From NCBI GenBank assembly GCA_022885665.1, contig JAGQDJ010000088.1, positions 124,001 to 188,000 of the forward strand: DNA of 64,000 nucleotides, in the 5' to 3' direction. Below the pieces are notes generated by a model. It did not search any database, was not told where the DNA came from, and saw only the letters and a list, made by a program, of their open reading frames with translations. The stretch comes from Triops longicaudatus (Eukaryota > Arthropoda > Branchiopoda > Notostraca > Triopsidae). Made by a program: the position numbers and the translations under genes. Every line of letters starts with the position of its first letter. The stretch's first letter is position 1. This document shows positions 49,614 to 60,321 of the stretch, one piece after another.

Positions 49614-51673
49614 CTATATAATAGTGAACATGACCATAATAAATGAGGTGAAGAATTCTATTTTAAGCCGGTAGATAAATTGTGTCCTTTTTAAAGTGTT
49701 AATGAATCATTAATTCCCAGTGCCATCCGTTCTTTACCTTTTGCTTTCTTTTCCCTCTTTTTTGGGTTAAATTTTGAGTAATGTGTCAGCTCATTTGTAT
49801 GCTTGAGAACTTACAAGAAGGGGAAGCTAATAAATTGCTAAGGAGGACGAAGAACTAAGAGTTCCTTCTACCCCGTGTCGTCGTAAGTTATCTTTTGTTA
49901 CACTGCATTTTCTACCGTTAACTCATTTTGCTTCGTAAATTTGGAAATTCCTCACCTTTTTGCTCGCCTCTTTTTCACCTTCGTTCTCCCAGTGCATCGT
50001 GCACGTGTCCTCCGAATTACGTTACTGGCCGGCAGAGGGAAACCTTGCTCTGTGCAGCTCCATCTCTACTCCTTCAACCGAACCAAAATTTTGATTTTAG
50101 TCGTTTTAGTAAATTTAATTTTCGTTGAAATTAAAAGGCTAAAAACTGAAACTAGTTCAATTAATCTTTTCGTGTAAACCTGATTCAGTTTCCTTAAAAA
50201 TTAAACGAAAATTTAAAAAATCCAATCTACGCCAGTTACCTATTTTTTAAGCTGCGTAAAGTATGAACTGATAATGTAAATTATCAATTACTTATTTCAG
50301 TACTTAAATATGAATAATAATATGAATTATTAATTATGTATTAAATATGTAATTAGTTTTAGTTCTTTCATTAGTGGTCGGCCAAATACAAAAGTTATTT
50401 AAATATTCCAAAAGAATGTTACTTATCATTATGGAATAATTAATTACATTATAAAACTCTTCGTTGGTCTAATCAATACATTTTTTACTATTTTAAATAA
50501 TTAATCTTATAATTCAGAAAAGCAACACTTTTTGACTTTATTTCCCCCTTTACAGGTTTTGGATATTCATAAAAAATATTAAATTCACCCTTCTCAAAGA
50601 CTAAGACCGTAATAGCTCCTCTTACTTTACTTTTGTGCTCCTAATTGGATCACAAGCATCTCGGAGCGCATCAACAGCGGCAAGGCTCCTGCTTTCCTTT
50701 TCTTTTGATTTTCTTGTAAAAAATAATAGGCATCTCGGCGAAAACTTTCACATCCATTGCCGCTACTTTAATAACCTGACCGGTTGTCATAGAAACAATA
50801 CTCAACCTCTGATGGCCTAAAACTCACCACCTTTTTTTGCCCCTCACCCCACCCTAACCCTCTTTATCTCGATCTGCTTAACCGGACTGTCTGTCATCTC
50901 TGTTGGTAGAAACTCATCAAGCTTATATCATTTTCAGACCTTCTATATCTGTTCCTCCGAACAGGGATTCTTTTGCCGTGTTCTTCTATTCCATGCACGC
51001 AGGAAATGAGGCTTACTTGGGAGCTAGCTATACAACTTGTTACCAAATATGGTTTTAACCCTCTTTCCACCCTCCCACCCCAGACTACGGAGTATCACTC
51101 ATCAAAGATGGGACATTCTTATGAAAAAGGGACTTTGAGGGGTGTACGTTCAGTTCCGTGGGTGCCGGAAATGTTAAGCGGGAGAAAAGTACTGGACAGT
51201 TGGGATTTCTGCGTCTAGGACACGGAAATTCTAGACCCCTGCGGGTATCCCACCCCAGAATGATTGTCTTCCGGAGAGAAAGTAGGAAAGAAGGAGAATA
51301 GGTAGCCTTGCATGGAATTATCAATGTACCGTAGCTGAAGATGACAGCTTCTTAATAAGGTTTTTACTGATTGAGCAGGGCGGAGGATTTTGAAGGATTT
51401 AGTTACTGGAATCATGAAAAATGGGTAATAATAGTAAGAAAATGTTAGATAATGCTCAGGTAGTTTTAGCTACGTAGTTTTCTAGTATTGCAAGTAACTT
51501 GCTGTAATGGGAGACAAAAGTAATAAATCATAAATTTGGAATAGCGGACAATTCAAGCTGTAGAAATGAATTAAAATTAGAGCTGCAAAATTAATTAAAG
51601 CTGTAAATAGAACTGGAAAAGAAAATATCGAGACTATTCTTCAAAAAAAACACCATGTAAGAAGAAAAATAAA

Positions 51674-51695
51674 TTAGATTTTAATTAAAATCTAA
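51674..51695. repeat. 22-bp perfect palindrome
   Basis: TTAGATTTTAATTAAAATCTAA is its own reverse complement. It is A/T-rich, and the centre TTAATTAA is also a homeodomain-type core. It could extrude a short cruciform or bind a dimer; chance is also possible in A/T-rich DNA. Confidence 0.9.
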
Positions 51696-52297
51696 ATTGG
51701 CAGCTTTTCTTGGAAAATATGGGTAATTGTTGTCAAATCCCTCTATTTTCATTGTCGGGTTATTTTCAGTGTCTATAAATTAATTAAGAATCGTTTTTGA
51801 GTTAAATAGGAGATGCGAAATAATAGTTAAAAATCAGTTACACTAATTTTTTAAGTAATTGTACACGGATCATTAAAGTGATATACGTTTCTGTTTCTGT
51901 ATATGTTTCTGTGCTGTTTGGTAATCTCTATGCTTGAAACTTCGTGCTCGTTTCCTATTTGCATTGGAGTAATTAATAATCTTTTGTTTATTCATCAGTG
52001 GCGTAATTGTATAAAAAAGGAATACAAATAAAAGAATAAGAACTTAAAAAAATATAATTAATGTGTATTAACAATTTAATTCGTTTGTTAGAAACATTTA
52101 CTTTCCTTAAAGGTATCGTACCCTTAAGGTGTAAATGTGTTTCAATTGGCACAATACTCAGAGAAACTTTTCATTAACCTTTGCTGCATTTTATGTAAAT
52201 TGTAAGAAAACTCTAGTTTCTTCTCAGTAGAAGGCCGTTGAAGTTTCATTATTACATCTTCCCTTAATTTTTCATCCTCCAATACAGTTACTGATTC

Positions 52298-52341
52298 AAG
52301 GTACTGTACTGTACATTTGTCTACTTACAGTACAGTACCTT
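52298..52341. repeat. perfect 16-bp inverted repeat with 12-nt loop
   Basis: The left arm AAGGTACTGTACTGTA (52298-52313) and the right arm TACAGTACAGTACCTT (52326-52341) are exact complements around the loop CATTTGTCTACT. The stem is too short for a standard microRNA precursor, but it is conspicuous for a sequence that is not A/T-only. Confidence 0.9.
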
Positions 52342-53266
52342 AATTCTCACCTAATAACTTTATAAAAAGAAATGCACGAAATTCGAAGTGATATGAATGT
52401 AATTTTTATTCCAAACATTACTCGGTGAACGTTCTTTAACTCTCCTTTTCTTAACCACCCCTTCCAGCTTCATCTTTTTCACCCCTGCCGGTCTCATTCC
52501 GCGATGCCGGGGTCCGAAAACTCCGCAAGCAGCCTTGAGCAATTTCCCTTATCCTCTCTGGCGCTCTCTTTCTACGAAGAAACCCGATTATGTTTTTTAT
52601 GCCACAAGTCCAGTTCAGGAGATGACCATAACGAGACTTGAGAGGTGGAGTGAACGAACCCCCGCCTCCCACCCTCCAATACCTTCCACCATCATCACTG
52701 GCTAGCCTCTCTCTCGCTTTCTTTCTTCTGCTTTGGTGGGTGTATATGTGTATGTGTGTGCCTTGTAATAACTTCATCGATTTTCTTGGACCGCGTGATG
52801 CTTTTAGCGCCGAGTGTCTACCCTTACACCCCATCTTGGATCCCCCACCAACCCTCACTAAGAAATGGAAGACCCACGAGATGAGCTGCTGCTGTTCTCC
52901 ACTTTGCTTTTGATGCAGAAATGGTGGCTGGAGCCGGGACTACAACAAGGTGGGCTGCGAAGGAGGTGAATTGGGATTAGAGAGTTTTTTCCTTTCCTTT
53001 TTTCTTGATTTCAAGAACAAACAATGTGGACAAGATAGAAAAACAAAACGAGACGCGAGAGAGGACTTTGCTTCTTGCACCATTTTAGTTCCTGAACAAA
53101 TATCCCTGACCACTTATGCAAGACGAGGGTCGTGAAGGCCGAAACAGGCTGTGATGGATGGCCGGGAGCTAAAAAAGTGATGGAGCACTTGATCGAAACT
53201 ATTTTAATAATCGAACAAATAGGCATTTTCAGGAAATTGATTTTGTTGTGGACTTAATCTGTGTAT

Positions 53267-53558
53267 TGTTACGTTCTACTCCTTTCCAAATTCCGTTTAT
53301 TCGTAACTTCCAATTTACATCAACATCGAAAACGAACTCCGATACAAAATCACACAAAAGACTCTCCTTCTCGTGCTAACTCTCACTTTAAGTTTACAAC
53401 AATCAAATTTCATTCTCAAGAAACGGAACTGACTCAAAGGAAGGTCAAAAAGGAACTCGCTATTACAGGCTGGGTGCAGGGGATTTCATTCTTACCAACA
53501 ATGAATCTTAGGTTGGGCGGCTACGAAATTTGACTATTGAGTAACAATGAACGCCACA
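53267..53558 (-). mobile_element. solo LTR, copy 2 (292 bp)
   Basis: Same family as the copy at 49314, starting TGTTACGTTCTACTCC and ending ACGCCACA. It is flanked by a perfect 4-bp duplication, GTAT (53263-53266 and 53559-53562). It is about 8 bases shorter because one arm of the internal CCAACAATGA...TCATTGTTGG hairpin is deleted. There is no internal retrotransposon sequence on either side. Confidence 0.75.
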
Positions 53559-53562
53559 GTAT

Positions 53563-53820
53563 CTAGCTGGCGCAGTTTAATGGCTTTAATTTACCGTAAT
53601 TGGTTAATCGAAATGTCCTAGTAACTCATGTTCTTTAGAAGTGTTCTGTGGAAGATTTATGTATAGTAACGAGAATTAACAGTAATAGGCTCCGACCTAT
53701 ACCGATATAATAACGAAATTGATAAATAATAAAAAATTAGTGGTAATTCTTTCTATGACGTCAAGTAGTAACTAAAGCAATAATATATACAAAAATATAT
53801 ACAATAAATAATATATACAA
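53563..53820. other. intergenic spacer
   Basis: A/T-rich sequence between a solo LTR and a MITE. It contains CAGTAATAGGCTCCGACCTATAC near 53690, a near copy of a word at 21326. Confidence 0.5.
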
Positions 53821-53822
53821 TA

Positions 53823-54104
53823 CCATGTCTCGCAATAACGGACTGCCGGCTACAGTGAACAAATTTTACAATTTTAAGACGATTTCTTTGGATTTAAAGT
53901 TTCCGAATTCGAGTCGGGAAGAAAAAGTGTGTAACGCATTCGAATCCCGTTATAATGAACTCGTTTACAACGAACTGCCAGCTACAGGGAAGAAATTTTA
54001 TGGAACGGAGTTATGTAAATGTAAGAAACAGCGTCTGATATAACGAACTTTAGATGTACCCAGTTTTTTCTGTTCCTGGGAGGTTCACAATAACGATTTT
54101 AATG
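53823..54104. mobile_element. pogo/Tigger-like MITE with internal duplication
   Basis: The left end follows TA (53821-53822) and reads CCATGTCTCGCAATAACGGAC, comparable with the 29.8-kb copy. The right end reads CACAATAACGATTTTAATG followed by TA. The module GCGTCTGATATAACGAACTT is shared with the other copies. Inside, AACGGACTGCCGGCTACAG (53837) recurs as AACGAACTGCCAGCTACAG (53969), an offset of 132, which explains why this copy is 282 bp rather than about 207. Confidence 0.6.
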
Positions 54105-54106
54105 TA

Positions 54107-57100
54107 CATAAAAATTTTGGTAATAACCGATAGTTTGAATGACAGTTGAATTGAACAGAAATTCTTCTGCAAGTGCGGTTTTTTAATTTTCTGCGTTTAA
54201 TGTGCAATCGTATTTCCTACATAACTGTTATGGGTTAATTAGAATTGTTTTCCCTAATTAAGAGAACTGCAATTAGTCTTGAATGGTATGCGCTCTTGAG
54301 GTATTTGGAATATATCTGCAAGACGGGGACAGCAATACTGCAGAGTTTTCATCCTGGACCTCCCGCAAAACGCGAACAAGGAAGACAGGCTTGTCCACTG
54401 AAATTACAAGCTCAGTAACAAATTATTTGTACTCCTTTTATGACGAAACAATGTTTAATGTGTTTATTCCGCAATATACAATTTGAAACAACTAGTTTTC
54501 GTTATCAAAACGAAAACAATGAAGCAGAAAACTAGTCGTTAGTTCTGGAATTTTCAAACAGGGAAGCGTTGCAACACGAGCGCTACTGCGGACAAACACG
54601 ACTTTAGCGTAGCAGTTGACAGTCAAAAACAAAACATTGTTTTCAAGAGTTATTTAAAAGCAGTGATCTTAACTTGCATCGCGACTTTTCGGTTCAAAGT
54701 GTAAAAGTAAGTCCACTAGTTGAAGCCGAAAAATAACTTAAGTTATGTGATCAAGTGCCGCTTTTTGTTTTTTATTTCTGCCTCACGATTTCGTTAAGTC
54801 CGTCGTGCTTCAAAGGCTGTGCACGATTAAAACTCGTTGAGCCATTCAATTTCAATTAACTAGTACAAATAACTGAACTGTAGCATTAGCATTTTCTGCT
54901 TTGGGTACTGTGACATCAAACTTATTGTTTACAGTGCCCATTCTATTGATTTCCCGTCCTTTTTAGTAAGACAAGCTAAATGTTTCGTCATATAACTGTG
55001 TAACTGTCATGGAACCTGATTTCTAGAACACCATTATCTTATTTGAACTTGTAATCACAACGGCGTATAATTTCGGCTGTAAATTTAATTACTGCAATAG
55101 CTCTGCGATTCCTGTTTGCGAAAAAACCCACAAGGCCATTCACGTTAGTATTATTTTGCAGAAAAATCAATTTATTTGCTTCATTATAACTGGCTACCAT
55201 CATAACGTATTTTCCGTTACAAATACATTATGATTATTTTGGTTACCTGGTTATGATTATACCTGGTTATACTCTTTTAATAGTTTAGAAGTCTCATTTG
55301 TTTAAGCTTTTTAGTTTTATATAGATACTTTTGTATTTATTACTCTGACTACCTGGATGCATCCAATGTTCGTTATCCTCCTGGACCGCATTACTGCCAA
55401 TGATCTTAATACTCGCATCCAATCAGATAACGTGGCGTCTCTGGAGCTTTCCTCTTGGAACTATGACATTTTCATAAAATGTTGTTCAGGCGCGTCATAG
55501 CTTATCAAGGATTTTGAAGAAGGCGGAGTAGAATGAGGCGAAGCTTCTAATACCGCCTTCATCCCTCTGGGGGATACCGGCACGAGAAGATTACTTCTTC
55601 CCTTGAAAATGAGATTGGTGTGCTATGCTTATATGCTCAATGTATGCGTATGTGAGCTCAGGCTCTTTCTCTTTCCCCGTCTTTTTATTCCTGACTTTTT
55701 TCTTTCTTGTAGGCTGGCCTTTTTTTACCAAGATACGTCTCTATTTCCAGTCTTTCGGGTACGTAAGGTATCTCTATCATTTTTTTCCTAGCCATAGGCT
55801 TATACATACTCGTATGCTCTGGGACACACATACACGCGCTTACTTTGCCTGGTACTCCGTCTCCGTGAACTAAAAAGCCAGCTGGTGTCAGCCGAGCATA
55901 ATATGGAGCTTATGTGTTGCAAGCGAGCAAAACGGAAACTCAGATAGGCGTATAACGAAGACGAGAATATTAAACTACTGCATATTCTCACGAGTCAGTG
56001 CTATTTCTTTTCCGAAACCTACGAAATCTATATTTCCCAGAATTTCTGCCTCCTTCTCGTGCTCCAAGGGTAAAAGGACCAAAGTGCGCATGCTAACAAG
56101 AAATATACACGCTGAGCAACAGCGAACTAATCACGGGGCAACACTGACCGTCATTTAGCGCCAAAAATGAAGCGCGAAGGGGACCACGCTCCTCCCCCAG
56201 CCTGGTTAGCCCCGCCCGTAGCCGCCAGGCACAAGATTTCCCTTCAACCGTTCTTGGCCAAGGAAATAGCAAAGAAAGCGGTGTTTTTTGCATGAAAATG
56301 CGTCTTTAAAATTCCCAGCTGTAGTTATTCCACGACGGCGTTTCCTGTTAGAAAACTTTTCCAATTGAAGCAAAAGTTCGTCTAAAAAGCTCATTTGAAA
56401 AGTTAAGGCAGCAAAATTAAAGCACGGGGACGCTGGGCTTAGTGGAAGGTTGTTAAAAAGGAAAAGTTTTCTTTTGCTGGCTGTCTGTCTTTAAAGCTAA
56501 AATGAGAAGACGAGACCAATGAGAGAATTGGAATTGAATTTAGAAGTTGACAAAGCACAGGCCCTTTCTTTCCTAGTAGGGAATATATAAAAGAAAAGGA
56601 ATTAAAGCTTGTTTTTTGTGTGTCATAGACGTTCCCCATTGCCGCTCTTTCTCATTTATTTTCGGTCCTTTTTTTTGCTTTTACATCTTTTTTAATGAGT
56701 TGAGGCTCTGGATATGATGCACTTCTTAGAAGACGGGTAAGGGGGGTGAATGGGGAGGAAGTGGCAATTTCAAGTTTCTACCCTTCAGAAATGCCTTTTT
56801 CTTCAAGTTTTCTGGAAAAACTTCTTTGGAACTGTTCTAAAATGCTAGCAAAAGTTTTATGTATTGAGAGAGCCTGGGGACAAGGGATTCATCAACGATG
56901 TGATGGATTATCCAAATTGATTCTCATTTTTTTGGAGTAAGAAAAGAAGGAGGCTCTCATCAATTTTTTTGCTTCAATCAACACAATGTGTGACAAGCTC
57001 GACGTGAGCAAACTTTTTCCTCGCTTAATTTTATTTTAGAGAATTTTCCGAACCTAACGGTGAAATGTCGCTGGTGAAACCTAAGACGAATCTTTTTTTC

Positions 57101-57556
57101 TCCGGGTATTTTCACCCCTGTCTAGCCTGATTCTTTTGTGTTTTCCAATTTTGGCGTCAGTTGTAAAATAAAATAAGAAGATAAAAAGGTTGAGTCGGAC
57201 CTATTGGGAGAGTAATTGCATTAAATTCAATGTCCATTTCGGTATAGACCAGAACTGGTGCTGTGCTTGCGTGTGTTGGAAGAAAAAGAGACGGTCGGAA
57301 GGTTGAACGGCAGGGGTTTGGATTTGATAACTGTCAAGCCTTTACGAAAAGAGTACAGAGAGACAGTTTGCTCATCGGGTACGTGAAAAAAAGGAAGACT
57401 TCCAAGATTTTACCGTATGAACACTTGTCCTTTCTCGAGAAACACAGCAACATCATGGGCTTTGAATAAGATCTTATTGACTATTTTAATACAGATATGC
57501 ACATTCAGATAAATCAGAACTCTTTGTTCACGTGGGTACGTTCAATAAAAATGTGA
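54107..57556. other. intergenic, no gene recognised
   Basis: Contains nested inverted repeats at 54491-54536 and no supported gene. All frames are under about 85 codons. A TATA-like 'GAATATATAAAAG' occurs near 56581 without a recognisable downstream exon. Confidence 0.55.
54491..54536. repeat. nested inverted repeats
   Basis: GTTTTCGTT (54495-54503) and AACGAAAAC (54509-54517) form a 9-bp stem with a 5-nt loop. Overlapping it, ACTAGTTTTC (54491-54500) pairs with GAAAACTAGT (54527-54536). The two structures are mutually exclusive. Confidence 0.8.
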
Positions 57557-57560
57557 ATAT

Positions 57561-57859
57561 TGTTACGTTCTACTCCTTTTCAAATTCCGTTTATTCGTAT
57601 CTTCCAATTTACATCAACACCAAAACGAACTCCAATACAAAATCACACAGAAACATTCTCCTTCTCGTTCTAACTCTCACTTTCAGCTTACAACAATCAA
57701 ACTTCACGTTGAAGAAACGGAACCGTCTCAAAAGAAGGTCAGAAAGGAACTCACTATTACAGGCTGGGTGCAGGGGATTTCATTCTTACCAACAATGAAT
57801 CTTAGGAATCATTGTTGGACGGCTGCGAAATTGACTGTTGGGTAACAACGAACGCCACA
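57561..57859 (-). mobile_element. solo LTR, copy 3 (299 bp)
   Basis: Family member starting TGTTACGTTCTACTCC and ending AACGCCACA. It is flanked by a perfect 4-bp duplication, ATAT (57557-57560 and 57860-57863). It retains the complete internal hairpin CCAACAATGA...TCATTGTTGG. Orientation is as for the other copies. Confidence 0.75.
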
Positions 57860-57863
57860 ATAT

Positions 57864-60307
57864 GGAAGATCGCGCCGTTGGAAGGAAAAATTCAAGAATA
57901 TTTAATAAAAAATTAACTCGAAAGATGCGTTCCAAAGTTTGGGAAATAGAACATAAATTTATAAAAAAAATTCATTTAGACCTTTTTGTATACACGAAAG
58001 CTTAATTATGACTAAGTTCACGCATTTACTTAAAGCATATGGTCCTTTTTTCTTGCTTTACGACCTTAAAATGCGACAACTGCTTCGTTCATTGCTATTT
58101 TGCAAATTATGTTTAGGTAGAGTAAGTTTCAAAAGATAATGACACATTGAACGACTTTATAGGTAACGCAAGCCCGATGCAAGGCTCAAAAGACAATTCC
58201 AATGTTACAAGCCCACGCACTCCCAACAATGAATTACAATTGAAGCCCTTGTGTTGTGTAAAACTTGTAATGCAATTTCCGTAGCTCTAAAACTCTGTCT
58301 TGTTTTTACGCTACCTCCAGAGGGTGGAAAAGAAAAGAAAGAAAGCCTTTTAGTAGCTGGGGTGGAGTTCAAGAACAAACGAAGTGGGGGTGAGGGGTGG
58401 CGTAGGAAAACTAAATTAAAACAAATTTAAATGGAGTGCACGCCGCTGCTGTAACAAATGTTGCTCACTAGCTAATTTCTCCGTCTCCTTGCAATGGTGT
58501 CTCCCCTTATTTTTTTCTCCCCCTTGTGTATATCTGTCCTTTTTTTATAACGTAGATTAACCCTAGCAATTTTTTATGGTAAAAGGAAAGGGAGGAAGGG
58601 ATACTTTGTTCTCTCAAAAAATCAACAAGGAAAACGAAGTATTGAACATAAGTGACACCGATAAAAAAAAAGAACCCAAGATGAGAGAGGGATGAATCAG
58701 CTTTTTTTCTGTCAGGGGGTGATTTAGTCCAGAGGGTGAAAAAAAAAGCGAAGGAACAAGAGACCAGAACGTTGCTTAGCTCTAATTATGCAAATGGATC
58801 TGCGTTGTCTCGTCAATCCAAATCAGCAAGCGGTAAAGCAGAAAATGAGCTCACTCACCCTCTCAACCCCCCAAAGCTAATTTTTTCCCTTGATAGCCCC
58901 TTGTCGTTCTTATTTAGCTGGACTTAAAACTGTCATTTCTTGTAGCTATTTTGAGGAGTAATAAACGAAGAATTAAAAAAGCTTCTAGTTAACTACAAAA
59001 AAAAATGAGACGATAAATTGCAAAAAAAAAGAAAAAAATTAGACGATAAAAAACAATCTATACCTCACCCTCTATAGCAGAAAAAATATGATTGCACAGG
59101 GTAAGATGTAGTTTTGCTACTGGATGGCTAAATGCCTCTCGCCCCTGATCAAATTAGTCATAAAGTATCACCTACCATCCTAATATTGCGGGGGTATTAG
59201 GGGGCGGTTGGGGGGTTAGAAGGAGCAGAGCTTGGGCCTACGGTAAGTATTGGAGGGGTAAAAAAATAAATCCAGCATAGAGGAATAACTACAATGTCTA
59301 CTGCTATCGTCATCTGGACAGTTTTTTATGACACCCGCCCTAACTCTCCTGATGGTCTTTCCATCCATATGTGTGTGTGCGTCGTGTGTGTGTGCATCCT
59401 CCTTCGGCTCCCTTTTTGGTATATAATCTCCAGTGGGTTGCAATAGTGCACTGTAAAAAGAAAAGAAGCGTTACCCTATTATGATGTCCAGTATGAGTAA
59501 AAAAAGCAAGCGGTAGCGAGGGTAGAAGTTGAAAAAGAGGGTAAAAACGTGAACGAAGAGAAATAAGACGAGAAAGAGGGATGGAGAGGATGGGGGTGGG
59601 CGTTATGATAGCAGCAACAATGGTTTCGATCAAGTTGTATCGCATTTGGACACGAAACAACCATCGTGAACACCAGGACGCAGAAAAGAATAAACTTGTG
59701 TAGGGAATATGTAAGACTTTTGGGTAGCAAAAACCTTGCACGCGAAATCGAGGTGTCTTTATTGGTAAATCGTAAGCGAAGTGTTAAAATACTACAAAGA
59801 TGGCTGGGGATGAGGACTACTGTTGTCTCGAAATGCGGTTTGAGCAGCCAGTGCACAAGAAATGTACCATTGTGTGTCCAGAGAGAAGGTCTCGAGAGAA
59901 AACACTATGGAATTGATTTTGATATTGATAAAGGAATTTGATTAGGTGAAAACATAATGTGATTAAAGAAATTTAAAGCAGAAGTTAAGAATTTGAAGAT
60001 CAGTAATTAAAAAAGCACGAAATCTTGGTGAAAAGTAAAAGTGTAGTAAAAGTCGAAATAATTGTACTTTTTGTTTTACAGAAATTAAATTCCAACAGCA
60101 AGCGCTCTTCTCCAAGCGAAATTTGTCGTCTAGCTTCTTGATGTGAAAAGCTATTTGGACGATTTGAAATAATGTAAAAACATAAATATTATAAAATAAA
60201 TACTCTATTGATTACGATGTAATAGAAATGTACGTCAAAGCAATAATTTTGCATACTTTTGCATGAAATTAATTTTTAAGCGCCAATGCATGACCGTAGC
60301 GAAACAA
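57864..60307. other. intergenic, no gene recognised
   Basis: Contains A-rich runs, (CACACA/GTGTGT) words near 59370-59395 and a G-run cluster at 59190-59215. A 133-codon minus frame at 59340-59741 is unrecognised and Ser/Leu/Phe-rich from pyrimidine-rich sequence. A weak CTCF-like word, CCTCCAGAGGGTGG, lies near 58314. Confidence 0.5.
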
Positions 60308-60321
60308 ACGCCATCTAGCGG
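60308..60321 (-). promoter_or_regulatory. CTCF-like site
   Basis: ACGCCATCTAGCGG. The reverse complement CCGCTAGATGGCGT is a near-perfect CTCF core. It forms a divergent pair with the forward site at 61845. Confidence 0.5.

Larger units (their letters stand above)
49618..53262. other. intergenic, no gene recognised
   Basis: Includes the 22-bp palindrome at 51674, the 16-bp-arm inverted repeat at 52298 and a TAATTA-rich stretch at 50240-50520. The 135-codon frame at 52451-52858 (-) has low-complexity Gly/Arg/Lys content and no family resemblance. Confidence 0.5.

Noticed and set aside
52451..52858. 135-codon open frame, -
   Set aside because: Gly/Arg/Lys-biased, with an overlapping plus-strand frame equally open. 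Typical of GC-richer non-coding DNA.
59340..59741. 133-codon open frame, -
   Set aside because: Ser/Phe/Leu-rich from polypyrimidine sequence, with another long frame overlapping it in a second phase.
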